Shown: piece by piece, positions 1-6,619 of the stretch
Layout: every line of letters begins with the position of its first letter
Position numbering within the stretch: the stretch's first letter is position 1
Assembly (NCBI GenBank): GCA_945906915.1
Contig: CAMDSI010000025.1
Span: 1 to 17,970 of the forward strand
Origin: Spirosoma fluviale
Lineage (GTDB): Bacteria > Bacteroidota > Bacteroidia > Cytophagales > Spirosomataceae
Direction: 5' to 3'
Length of the DNA stretch: 17,970 nt
Program-made: the position numbers and the translations under genes
Notes under the pieces: model-generated
Database searches by the model: none
The model's input: only the letters and a program-made list of their open reading frames with translations
What the model was told of the DNA's origin: nothing

Positions 1-1307
1 AATTGTCGTGTTTCTAAATACCACCAGATGGATTCTTCTTCGATGCCTACCTCTTTAGTACGCTGTAAAAGCTTCTCGTAATTGTCCTCTCTTTGAGATC
101 CTCCAATTATTTCACCAATTCCTGGAAATAAAACATCCATCGCCCGAACCGTTTTTCCATCCTCATCTAACTTCATATAGAAGGCTTTGATGTCTTTCGG
201 GTAGTTCGTTAAGATGACTGGTTTTTTGAAATGTTTTTCTACTAAATAACGCTCGTGCTCTGATTGAAGATCGATTCCCCATTCTACCGGATATACGAAT
301 TTACCATTTTTATGCGCTTTCGATTGCAATAGAATGTCGATGGCAGCCGTATAGGTTAAGCGTTCGAATTCATTCTCCGTCACAAAACGTAACTTTTCAG
401 ATAAGCTTAATTCCGATTGCTCTTGTTTCTTTTTGTTCTTTTCTTCTTCGATTAGACGCTTTTCTAAAAAGGCGATATCGTCTGCACAGTGATCTAAAGC
501 GTATTTGATACAGTATTTAGTAAAGTCTTCCGCTAAATCCATGTTATCAACTAACTCATTGAAAGCCACTTCGGGCTCGATCATCCAAAACTCCGCTAAG
601 TGACGGGTGGTATTCGAATTCTCCGCTCGGAAAGTAGGTCCGAAGGTATAGACTTTAGACAAAGCCATCGCCCCTAATTCTCCTTCTAACTGTCCTGAAA
701 CCGTTAAATTCGTTTCTTTACCAAAAAAATCTTCCTTATAATCCACCTTTCCATCTTCCGTTAACGGAGGATTGATAGGGTCCAAAGTCGTCACGCGGAA
801 CATCTCGCCAGCTCCCTCTGCATCCGATCCCGTAATGATAGGCGTATGTAAATAGAAGAAACCGTTATTGTTGAAATAGGTGTGAATCGCGTAGGCCAAA
901 GCATGGCGAATGCGCAATATCGCAGAGAAGGTGTTCGTTCGAGGACGCAAGTGTGCAATCTCGCGCAAGAACTCTAAAGAGTGTTTCTTAGGCTGCAAAG
1001 GGTATTTCTCCGGATCGGCTGTTCCGTAAACTTCAATGGAAACGACTTCCACTTCTACGTTTTGGCCTTGTCCTTGTGAGGCAATTAATTTACCTGTAAC
1101 AGCGATACAAGATCCCGTAGTCACTAATTTCAACGTTTCTTCTGAAACGGTTCCCTCTGAAACGACTGCTTGGATATTGTGGATAGTCGATCCATCATTC
1201 ATCGCAATAAATGCGACAGACGAGGAAACTCTTTTCGTACGAACCCAAGCTTTCACGACAATGCTTTGCTGCGTGGGTGCTAAACGTAGTATTTCTTTGA
1301 TTTGCAT
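1..1307 (-). CDS. asnS: asparaginyl-tRNA synthetase (AsnRS), C-terminus cut by window edge
   Basis: Charges tRNA-Asn with asparagine in the cytoplasm (class IIb aminoacyl-tRNA synthetase). 435 residues are visible, from ATG at 1305-1307. An N-terminal OB-fold anticodon-binding domain spans about residues 15-95. The class II catalytic core begins near residue 118 (HLRPRTN), with motif 1 around 131-160 and motif 2 at 227-246 (FRAEN, then RHLAEFWMIEPE). The Asn-type pocket is suggested by the SDAEGAGEMF stretch (161-170). A lysine/glutamate-rich insert lies at about 285-305, which I recall from Bacteroidota enzymes. The reading ends at WWYLETRQ, so motif 3 (GLGxER), roughly the last 45 residues, lies outside the window. 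AspRS is excluded by the lack of its usual insertion and by this motif set. It is transcribed divergently from rpoN. No frameshift is seen. Confidence 0.96.
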   Translation of the reverse strand, partial: MQIKEILRLAPTQQSIVVKAWVRTKRVSSSVAFIAMNDGSTIHNIQAVVSEGTVSEETLKLVTTGSCIAVTGKLIASQGQGQNVEVEVVSIEVYGTADPEKYPLQPKKHSLEFLREIAHLRPRTNTFSAILRIRHALAYAIHTYFNNNGFFYLHTPIITGSDAEGAGEMFRVTTLDPINPPLTEDGKVDYKEDFFGKETNLTVSGQLEGELGAMALSKVYTFGPTFRAENSNTTRHLAEFWMIEPEVAFNELVDNMDLAEDFTKYCIKYALDHCADDIAFLEKRLIEEEKNKKKQEQSELSLSEKLRFVTENEFERLTYTAAIDILLQSKAHKNGKFVYPVEWGIDLQSEHERYLVEKHFKKPVILTNYPKDIKAFYMKLDEDGKTVRAMDVLFPGIGEIIGGSQREDNYEKLLQRTKEVGIEEESIWWYLETRQ

Positions 1308-1358
1308 AAATGACTCGGGCATTATTAATAAAAAGGCCTAAATAGAGGCAATAACCCT

Positions 1359-1366
1359 CAAAATTA
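1359..1366 (-). promoter_or_regulatory. candidate -7 promoter box for asnS
   Basis: On the minus strand this reads TAATTTTG, an exact match to the Bacteroidota -7 consensus TAnnTTTG. It would place the transcription start about 45 nt before the asnS ATG. I find no good TTG at the expected -33 distance, so this rests on one box. Confidence 0.4.
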
Positions 1367-1377
1367 CAGATAAAAAA

Positions 1378-1412
1378 CCGATTTATTTTATTTATTTGTA
1401 ATTAAAAATCGG
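1378..1412. repeat. 7-bp inverted repeat in the asnS/rpoN divergent gap
   Basis: CCGATTT (1378-1384) and AAATCGG (1406-1412) are perfect inverted repeats separated by 21 nt. They flank the presumed -33 element of the rpoN promoter. The symmetric placement would suit a regulator-binding site, but a chance match in AT-rich DNA is possible. Confidence 0.3.
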
Positions 1413-1422
1413 CTTATCTTTG
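1395..1422 (+). promoter_or_regulatory. candidate Bacteroidota-type promoter for rpoN
   Basis: TTTG (1395-1398) and TATCTTTG (1415-1422) match the Bacteroidota -33 and -7 elements. The -7 box is exact; the 16-nt spacer is slightly short. Transcription would begin about 10-15 nt before the rpoN ATG, leaving a very short leader, and no Shine-Dalgarno sequence is visible there. Confidence 0.5.
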
Positions 1423-1440
1423 GTGTAGATTATATAGACA

Positions 1441-2868
1441 ATGCAGGGATTTTCCTTAAAACAGAATCAACAACAGAACCTCTCGCCACAACAGATACAA
1501 TATATCAAGTTGTTGCAGATTCCTACGGCTGAATTAGCGGCTAGGATCGAGGAGGAATTGGAGGATAATCCGGCTCTAGAGGAAGGCTTAGATCATAATG
1601 AGGAACAGGAGCCACGAGAAACCCTAGATGATCTGGAGCGGGAGGAAATGGAAGTAGGGGATTATCTGCAAGATGACTATGCCGGTTACAAGATGGCCGG
1701 GGACTCTTATGATCCCAATGAGGAAACGCGCGAAAGACCTTTGGCCACCGAATCTAGCACCCAAGAGTATTTATTAAACCAAATCCGTTACGTAGTTCGC
1801 AACGAGCGAGAGGAAATCCTCGCCCAGCAAATCATCGGTTCCCTAGAAGAGGACGGTTATTTGCGCCGAAATATAGAAAGCATTGTGAATGATCTCGCTT
1901 TCACGCAAGGCTTTGAGACGGATTATGATGAAGTGGAACAGGTTTTATTCAAAGTGCAATCGTTAGATCCTGCCGGTATTGCTGCGCGTAGCTTGCAAGA
2001 ATGTTTGTCATTACAATTGCATCGCAAGGAATCGGATGCGCCGGCACATCTATTAGCGATTCGTTTAGTCGATGATTTTTTTGAGGAGTTTTCCAAAAAG
2101 CACTTCAGCGTTTTACTCTCCAAATTAGCCATCGCAGAGGAAGAACTAAAAAAAGCGATGCAAGTCATCACTCATTTGAATCCCAAACCAGGTGGGGGAG
2201 ACGACGCGCCTATCGCCCCTTATTTGCAGCCCGATTTCATCATTACTAACCAAAACGGGAAAATTGAGATCAAGATAAATGGGAAGAATGCACCTGAACT
2301 TCGAGTTTCTCGTGCTTTTCAAGAGATGTTACAGACCTACGATAAGGGCGACAAGAAGCAAAAAGATATCAAAGAGGCAGTTACGTTTATCAAACATAAA
2401 TTAGATTCGGCCTCTTGGTTCATTTCTGCTATCCAGCAACGCCAAGGTACTTTGATGAAGACGATGGAGAGTATTGTTGCCAAACAATATGAGTTCTTTT
2501 TGACCGGTGATGAGGCGGTTTTGAAGCCTATGAAGATGAAAGAAATTGCGGCAATGATAGAAATGGATATTTCCACGGTCTCTCGCGTAGTTTCGGCGAA
2601 GTCGGTACAAGCTGATTTTGGCATTTATCCCTTAAAATACTTCTTTTCAGAAGGCATTACTCATGAATCTGGCGAGGACTTCTCTACCCGAGAAGTAAAG
2701 AACATCTTGCGCGAGATCATCGAGCAAGAACCGAGCTCAGAGCCTCATTCGGATGAGGATTTAGAACAATTATTGCTTGATCGCGGCTTCGTCGTAAAGC
2801 GCAGAACGGTGGCTAAATACCGTGATCAGCTGGGAATTCCAGTGGCGAGATTGAGGAAACATTTATAA
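1441..2868 (+). CDS. rpoN: RNA polymerase sigma-54 factor RpoN
   Basis: Alternative sigma factor that directs RNA polymerase to -24/-12 promoters and needs an AAA+ enhancer-binding activator to open DNA. It has 475 residues, a normal family length. Region I at residues 4-48 is glutamine-rich (LKQNQQQNLSPQQ, then LLQIPTAEL and EELEDNPALEE). Region II at about 49-110 is strongly acidic. The core-binding domain covers about 110-300. The helix-turn-helix lies near 365-400 (MKEIAAMIEMDISTVSRVV, then GIYPLKYFFSEG). The RpoN box KRRTVAKYRD is at 453-462, just before the C-terminus. The start at 1441 gives the standard N-terminus and sits just after a good promoter box. No activator gene or obvious -24/-12 promoter was recognised in the window, so its regulon is presumably elsewhere. 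Confidence 0.97.
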   Translation: MQGFSLKQNQQQNLSPQQIQYIKLLQIPTAELAARIEEELEDNPALEEGLDHNEEQEPRETLDDLEREEMEVGDYLQDDYAGYKMAGDSYDPNEETRERPLATESSTQEYLLNQIRYVVRNEREEILAQQIIGSLEEDGYLRRNIESIVNDLAFTQGFETDYDEVEQVLFKVQSLDPAGIAARSLQECLSLQLHRKESDAPAHLLAIRLVDDFFEEFSKKHFSVLLSKLAIAEEELKKAMQVITHLNPKPGGGDDAPIAPYLQPDFIITNQNGKIEIKINGKNAPELRVSRAFQEMLQTYDKGDKKQKDIKEAVTFIKHKLDSASWFISAIQQRQGTLMKTMESIVAKQYEFFLTGDEAVLKPMKMKEIAAMIEMDISTVSRVVSAKSVQADFGIYPLKYFFSEGITHESGEDFSTREVKNILREIIEQEPSSEPHSDEDLEQLLLDRGFVVKRRTVAKYRDQLGIPVARLRKHL

Positions 2869-2903
2869 TCAGTTTCTAGATTAGGATTTCGATGAATTTT
2901 ACT

Positions 2904-2911
2904 TACCTTTG
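2904..2911 (+). promoter_or_regulatory. candidate -7 promoter box for higBA
   Basis: TACCTTTG is an exact match to TAnnTTTG, 24 nt before the higB ATG at 2936. No TTTG lies at a proper -33 distance. The alternative upstream TTG start of higB (2909) would fall inside this box, which argues for the ATG at 2936. Confidence 0.45.
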
Positions 2912-2913
2912 GA

Positions 2914-2922
2914 GTTAGTAAC
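2914..2922. promoter_or_regulatory. possible higBA operator (short palindrome)
   Basis: GTTAGTAAC is a 4+1+4 palindrome between the -7 box and the higB start codon, where an autorepressing HigA dimer commonly binds in this family. It is short, so the assignment is tentative. Confidence 0.25.
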
Positions 2923-2935
2923 GTATGGCGTCATT

Positions 2936-3217
2936 ATGATTAAATCCTTCGGTTCTAAAGAAACATTAAAAATTTGGAATGGAGAGAGGTCAAAACGCTT
3001 ACCATTTGAAATTCAAGAAATTGCGCGTAGAAAATTACGTATGATTCAAGCGTCAGAAAATATAAATGACTTACGAATTCCTCCTGCAAATCGATTAGAA
3101 AAGCTTTCCGGTTCGGCATCTGAATTCTATAGTATTCGTATTAATGATCAATGGCGAATTATATTTAAATGGATAAATGGGTCGGCGGAAGAAGTAGAAA
3201 TTGTAGATTATCATTAA
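2936..3217 (+). CDS. higB: HigB-type toxin (RelE/ParE superfamily, plasmid-maintenance killer family)
   Basis: Toxin of a type II toxin-antitoxin pair; HigB relatives are ribosome-dependent mRNA endonucleases. The ATG at 2936 gives 93 residues beginning MIKSF, the usual start of the family. An in-frame TTG at 2909 would add nine residues but overlaps the promoter box, so I reject it. Family hallmarks are RLEKLSG (53-59), YSIRINDQWRIIFKW (65-79) and the C-terminal VEIVDYH, whose last residues D91, Y92 and H93 match the catalytic end described for HigB. It is the first gene of the module, toxin before antitoxin as is typical for higBA, and ends 1 nt before higA. Base composition is low: 163 G+C in the 480 bases 3001-3480, about 34%, against about 45-53% in sampled lines of the next gene. 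This hints at horizontal acquisition. Confidence 0.92.
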   Translation: MIKSFGSKETLKIWNGERSKRLPFEIQEIARRKLRMIQASENINDLRIPPANRLEKLSGSASEFYSIRINDQWRIIFKWINGSAEEVEIVDYH

Positions 3218-3218
3218 T

Positions 3219-3512
3219 ATGGAAAATTTGAAAAATATACATCCTGGTGAGATTTTAATGGAGGAATTTCTCCTTCCTATGGGTATTTCAGCCTATCGCT
3301 TAGCGAAAGAGATTAATATACCGCAAACCCGGATTTCTGAAATATTAAAAGGACGACGTAGAGTGACGGCGGATACAGCCTTGCGTTTGTCTTTGTTTTT
3401 TGGTAATTCTGTAAAATTCTGGATGAGTTTACAAGATGATTATGATATTGAAGAAGAATTGAGATTAAAGAAAAATGAATTTGATTTAATTCGAAAATAT
3501 GAATTTGCATAA
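3219..3512 (+). CDS. higA: HigA-type antitoxin (XRE-family helix-turn-helix)
   Basis: Antitoxin that should neutralise HigB and repress the shared promoter. It has 97 residues. The N-terminal IHPGEILMEEFLLPMGIS (7-24) is the characteristic opening of the HigA/VapI family. The XRE helix-turn-helix spans about 25-60 (AYRLAKEINIPQTRISEILKG, then ADTALRLSLFFG), followed by the family's FWMSLQDDYDIEEE (68-80). Its ATG follows the higB stop by a single base, consistent with translational coupling. Only 3 nt separate its stop from the next gene's ATG, so the downstream hydratase gene probably shares the transcript. It shares the AT-rich composition of higB. Confidence 0.93.
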   Translation: MENLKNIHPGEILMEEFLLPMGISAYRLAKEINIPQTRISEILKGRRRVTADTALRLSLFFGNSVKFWMSLQDDYDIEEELRLKKNEFDLIRKYEFA

Positions 3513-3515
3513 GCT

Positions 3516-4292
3516 ATGATTTTCAACTACCTAAAGCTCCACCGAAACGGTCCCATCTGGACCTTAACTTTAAATCGTCCAGAGGTCTATAATGCCTTAA
3601 ATGCAGGCTTGATTCACGAAATCAGGGAGGTGGCAGAAGCGGCTCAAATCGACGATGAGGTTCGTGTATTAGTCATTACGGGAGAAGGGAAGGCCTTTTG
3701 TTCGGGGGCTGATTTGAAATCTGGTGTAAGCGATCCTAATTTAGGGAATGTGTTGCGCACAACTTATAATCCGATGATTTCTGCCTTAAGAGGTTTAAAC
3801 AAACCTGTGTTAGGTGCGATAAATGGAGTGGCAGCAGGAGCTGGCTGTAGTTTAGCTTTAGCCTGTGATTACCTCATCGCGAAAGAAGATGCTTATTTCT
3901 CCGAATTATTTATCCAAATTGGTTTAGCCATGGATGCGGGTTCCACGGCCTTTTTAATGCAGTCGGTAGGATATCACCGTGCTTTTGATTTAGCTACAAC
4001 AGGACGTAAAGTAGGAGCAAAAGAGGCGAAAGAGATTGGATTGGTGGCGGAGGTGGTTTCGGAATCAGATTGGGAAGCGAAGGTGCATGAAATAGCCTTA
4101 TCCTTTTCGAAGAAAGCAACCTTGTCTATCTCGTTGATGAAGCGTTCTTTGCAAAGGGCTTATAATCAGGATTTAGCAGCGACCTTAGCTTCGGAAGCGG
4201 AGGAACAAACTATCTTAGGAAAGAGTGAGGACTTCGCTGAAGGCGTGATGGCCTTTATGCAAAAAAGGGCTCCTCATTTCAAGGGGAAATAA
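3516..4292 (+). CDS. enoyl-CoA hydratase/isomerase family protein, PaaG-like
   Basis: Crotonase-fold enzyme acting on acyl-CoA thioesters in the cytoplasm. It has 258 residues, normal for the family. Visible motifs: LNRPEVYNALN (19-29); FCSGADL (61-67) for CoA binding and the first oxyanion-hole amide; NGVAAGAG (103-110) for the second; and IGLAMDAGST (135-144), where Asp140 sits at the catalytic position used by PaaG-type isomerases. The C-terminus KRAPHFKGK resembles PaaG closely (E. coli ends KRSPQFTGK). By recollection of the family it fits a 1,2-epoxyphenylacetyl-CoA isomerase or 2,3-enoyl-CoA isomerase better than classical crotonase, but substrate cannot be fixed from sequence. No other phenylacetate or fatty-acid gene is nearby. 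It lies 3 nt after higA and has no obvious promoter of its own. Confidence 0.9.
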   Translation: MIFNYLKLHRNGPIWTLTLNRPEVYNALNAGLIHEIREVAEAAQIDDEVRVLVITGEGKAFCSGADLKSGVSDPNLGNVLRTTYNPMISALRGLNKPVLGAINGVAAGAGCSLALACDYLIAKEDAYFSELFIQIGLAMDAGSTAFLMQSVGYHRAFDLATTGRKVGAKEAKEIGLVAEVVSESDWEAKVHEIALSFSKKATLSISLMKRSLQRAYNQDLAATLASEAEEQTILGKSEDFAEGVMAFMQKRAPHFKGK

Positions 4293-4321
4293 TTTTTGGA
4301 AAATTTCGGCTGCTTTTTTTT
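4291..4321 (+). terminator. weak candidate terminator after the PaaG-like gene
   Basis: A 6-bp A/T-only stem (4291-4296 with 4300-4305, loop TGG) overlaps the stop codon and is followed by an eight-T run (4314-4321). The weak stem and the 8-nt gap before the T run make this uncertain. Confidence 0.25.
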
Positions 4322-4348
4322 CATATTGCTAAAGAAATCCTACCTTTG
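4319..4348 (+). promoter_or_regulatory. candidate promoter of tRNA-Arg
   Basis: TACCTTTG (4341-4348) is an exact -7 box, with TTTC (4319-4322) 18 nt upstream as a near match to the -33 TTTG. Transcription would begin about 10 nt before the mature tRNA. Confidence 0.5.
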
Positions 4349-4366
4349 CAATCCCGAAAGGGCAAT

Positions 4367-4440
4367 GGTTGCGTAGCTCAATTGGATAGAGCATCTCACT
4401 ACGGATGAGAAGGTTTGGGGTTCGAGTCCCTACGCGACCA
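4367..4440 (+). tRNA. tRNA-Arg (anticodon ACG)
   Basis: A 74-nt cloverleaf folds cleanly by eye. The acceptor stem is GGTTGCG (4367-4373) with CGCGACC (4433-4439), one T-G wobble, and discriminator A4440. The D-stem is GCTC/GAGC. The anticodon stem is TCTCA/TGAGA around loop CTACGGA, with anticodon ACG at 4401-4403. The variable loop is AGGTT, and the T-arm TGGGG/CCCTA encloses TTCGAGT. ACG (read as ICG) decodes the Arg CGN codons. The 3' CCA is not encoded: the next bases are CAG. It stands alone between a promoter box and a strong terminator. Confidence 0.97.
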
Positions 4441-4448
4441 CAGAATTG

Positions 4449-4480
4449 AAAAGACCTGTACGAAAGTGCAGGTCTTTTTT
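4449..4480 (+). terminator. rho-independent terminator of tRNA-Arg
   Basis: AAAAGACCTGTAC (4449-4461) pairs with its complement 4466-4478 (one T-G pair) around a GAAA tetraloop, and the 3' arm runs into six Ts (4475-4480). The long stem and stable tetraloop make this the clearest terminator in the window. Confidence 0.9.
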
Positions 4481-4518
4481 ATTTTTTCTTCTATCTTTAA
4501 GCAACCTATTAAATAACC

Positions 4519-5730
4519 ATGAAGAAAATTCTTACCCTGTGCTTGTTAGCACCTTCCCTGATTTTTGCGCAAGAAATTAAAGTACCAGCTGGCTTTCATG
4601 TAAGTGAAATTGGGAAGGATCTTGGCTCAACCCGTCATTTAGCCGTTTCGAAGCAAGGCGATGTCTATGCGAAATTGTCCAAACTCAAGGATGGAAAAGG
4701 GATCCTTTTATTGAAGGATAAGGATAAAGATGGGGTATATGAGGAGCAGACGTTGTTTGGTAATTATACGGGTACCGGAATCGCCATTCACGATGATTAT
4801 TTCTATGCTTCATCGAATAAGGGTGTTTTTCGATATGCTTTGAATGCAACTGGTGAGGTGGCGGATTGGAATAAATTCGAAACGATTGTGAATGCTTTGC
4901 CAGATCATGGTCGGGATAATGCGAAGACCTTTGTGTTTGATCAGGAGCGCAAAAATATCTATGTGACGATTGGTTCTTGGAATGATCCGTGCAGAGAGCC
5001 AGGTACAGGGAAAGGAATGAGTCCGTGTGCGGTTTTGGATTCTGCTGGGGGTGTTTGGCGTTTTGATGCGAATAAATTGAACCAGGGTTTTGCAGATGGA
5101 ACTCGTTTTGCGACTGGCTTGAAAAATGCAGTAGGGATTGTTTGGAATAATTCGACGAAGTCTTTGTTTGCGATGGCACACGGAAGAGGTCAATTCCACG
5201 ATTTTTACCCACAATATTATACGCCAAAACAAAGCCAGGAGCTTCCTTCAGAAGCGATGTATGAATTCAAAAAGGAGGGTGACGATGCCGGTTGGCCTTA
5301 TATTTATTACGATCATATTCAAAAGAAGAAAATTGTCGCTCCAGAGTATGGTGGTGATGGAAAGAAAACAGGAGGAGAAAATGCTTTGAATCCGGTGGTA
5401 GCTTTTCCAGCTCACATGGGACCGAATGATCTGCTTTTTTACACAGGAAACAGTTTTCCTGCCCGTTATAAAAATGGTGCATTCATCGCTTTTCATGGTC
5501 AATCAGCCGAATTAAAGAAGGGTTATTTTGTCGCCTTTGTTCCCTTTAAAAATGGAAAGCCGTCGGGTCCTTGGGAAATCTTTGCAGATAATTTTTCTGG
5601 ACAAGATTTAACGAAACCGACTGGTCCTATCGAACACCGTCCCTGCGGACTAGCACAAGGGCCAGATGGATCGCTGTTTGTGAGTGATGATTTGAATGGG
5701 AGTATTTGGAAAATAAGCTACAAGAAATAA
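4519..5730 (+). CDS. exported glucose/sorbosone dehydrogenase-like beta-propeller protein
   Basis: 403 residues. A Sec signal peptide covers about residues 1-17 (MKKILTLCLLAPSLIFA, cut before QE), so the protein is periplasmic or exported. The rest resembles the PQQ-dependent GSDH/L-sorbosone dehydrogenase beta-propeller family. It opens with VPAGFHVSEIG, has a calcium-type DKDKDG loop (67-72) and repeated blade motifs such as TGTGIAIHDDYFYAS, TGLKNAVGIVW, GEDDAGWPYIYYDH-like text near residue 255, and a final GLAQGPDGSLFVSDDLNGSIWKI. The family oxidises sugars or aldoses using PQQ, but substrate and cofactor are not proven here. There is no CXXCH, so no attached cytochrome c domain. A near-match -7 box (TATCTTTA, 4492-4499) precedes it. 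The bestrophin gene starts 9 nt after its stop, suggesting an operon. Confidence 0.85.
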   Translation: MKKILTLCLLAPSLIFAQEIKVPAGFHVSEIGKDLGSTRHLAVSKQGDVYAKLSKLKDGKGILLLKDKDKDGVYEEQTLFGNYTGTGIAIHDDYFYASSNKGVFRYALNATGEVADWNKFETIVNALPDHGRDNAKTFVFDQERKNIYVTIGSWNDPCREPGTGKGMSPCAVLDSAGGVWRFDANKLNQGFADGTRFATGLKNAVGIVWNNSTKSLFAMAHGRGQFHDFYPQYYTPKQSQELPSEAMYEFKKEGDDAGWPYIYYDHIQKKKIVAPEYGGDGKKTGGENALNPVVAFPAHMGPNDLLFYTGNSFPARYKNGAFIAFHGQSAELKKGYFVAFVPFKNGKPSGPWEIFADNFSGQDLTKPTGPIEHRPCGLAQGPDGSLFVSDDLNGSIWKISYKK

Positions 5731-5739
5731 ATATTTAAA

Positions 5740-6606
5740 ATGGTTCAATACAATACAAAAGACTGGATAACCTTTATTTTTCGTTTTCATCAATCGGATA
5801 CTTTTCGAAAATTATTGCCATTAATGGTTCTGATTGGAGTGTATTCAGGTTTGGTTTGCTTTTTAGAAGAAGAGGTTTTTCATCTTGGAGAAGACAGTTT
5901 AGTCAAAAACATTTCTGTGATGCACAGTATGTTAGGATTTGTTATCTCTTTATTATTAGCCTACCGTACGAATACAGCCTATGATCGTTGGTGGGAAGGA
6001 CGAAAATTGTGGGGATCATTAGTAAACAACAGTAGAAATTTAGCCTTAAAAATTGCCGTCATCTTAGAAAGTGAAATAGATCGTCACTTTTTCCAAAAAG
6101 TGATCCCTTTGTATGCGCACATTCTTCAAAAATATTTAGCGGATGATGAGGCAGGTTTAGTCCTTTTCGAAGGTCTTGATTTAGATATTGACCACACGAA
6201 ACATAAACCTAATCAGGTGGCGAAAATGCTCTTTAAAAAGACAGATGAATTATATAAATCGGGTAAAATCTCAGGACATCAACTCCTCTATTTAAATACC
6301 GAATTACAATCTTTTACAGACGTATGCGGTGCTTGTGAGCGTATCAAAAATACACCTATCCCTTATTCCTATAGTGCTTTCATTAAGAAATTTATCTTCT
6401 TCTATGTGATGACTTTGCCATTTAGCTACACCTTTATTCTGAGCTACTATGTGATTCCTGTGGTAGTTTTTATTTTTTACGTACTAGCTAGTTTGGAATT
6501 AATTGCGGAGGAAATCGAGGATCCGTTTGGTAATGATGCAAATGATTTACCTACGGAAAAAATCGCTGCTAATATTAAAAAGCACGTGGACGAAATATTC
6601 GCGTGA
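5740..6606 (+). CDS. bestrophin-family ion channel
   Basis: Integral membrane protein of 288 residues, normal for bacterial bestrophins, which form pentameric ion channels (the studied bacterial homologue conducts cations). The family signature AYRTNTAYDRWWEGR lies at 74-88, followed by LWGSLVNNSRNL. A second signature, the EEIEDPFGNDANDLP block, is at 257-271. Hydrophobic segments are near 25-42, 60-75, 216-235 and 236-258, matching the four-helix plan, with a soluble helical part between. No signal peptide is needed. It follows the sorbosone-dehydrogenase-like gene by 9 nt and is probably co-transcribed with it. It converges with the phosphodiesterase gene, leaving 6 nt between the two stops. 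Confidence 0.93.
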   Translation: MVQYNTKDWITFIFRFHQSDTFRKLLPLMVLIGVYSGLVCFLEEEVFHLGEDSLVKNISVMHSMLGFVISLLLAYRTNTAYDRWWEGRKLWGSLVNNSRNLALKIAVILESEIDRHFFQKVIPLYAHILQKYLADDEAGLVLFEGLDLDIDHTKHKPNQVAKMLFKKTDELYKSGKISGHQLLYLNTELQSFTDVCGACERIKNTPIPYSYSAFIKKFIFFYVMTLPFSYTFILSYYVIPVVVFIFYVLASLELIAEEIEDPFGNDANDLPTEKIAANIKKHVDEIFA

Positions 6607-6619
6607 TCGCGTTTATTTC
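6592..6619. terminator. imperfect hairpin spanning two convergent stop codons
   Basis: GAAATA-TT-CGCG (6592-6603) and CGCG-TT-TATTTC (6608-6619) are inverted repeats around a TGAT loop, with a symmetric TT/TT internal mismatch. Both stop codons (6604-6606 plus, 6613-6615 minus) lie within it. It could serve as a bidirectional terminator or stabilising 3' end, but no long T run follows on either strand. Confidence 0.35.

Noticed and set aside
1036..1341. Plus-strand 101-codon open frame opposite asnS
   Set aside because: It is antisense to a strongly conserved AsnRS reading frame and shows no recognisable protein features.
2909..2935. Upstream TTG start for higB
   Set aside because: It falls inside the exact -7 box, and the family normally begins MIKSF at the later ATG.
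4685..5232. Two long minus-strand open frames (180 and 140 codons) inside the sorbosone-dehydrogenase-like gene
   Set aside because: The translations are low-complexity and His/Ser/Gln/Arg-rich with no family resemblance, and the plus-strand frame has clear propeller motifs.
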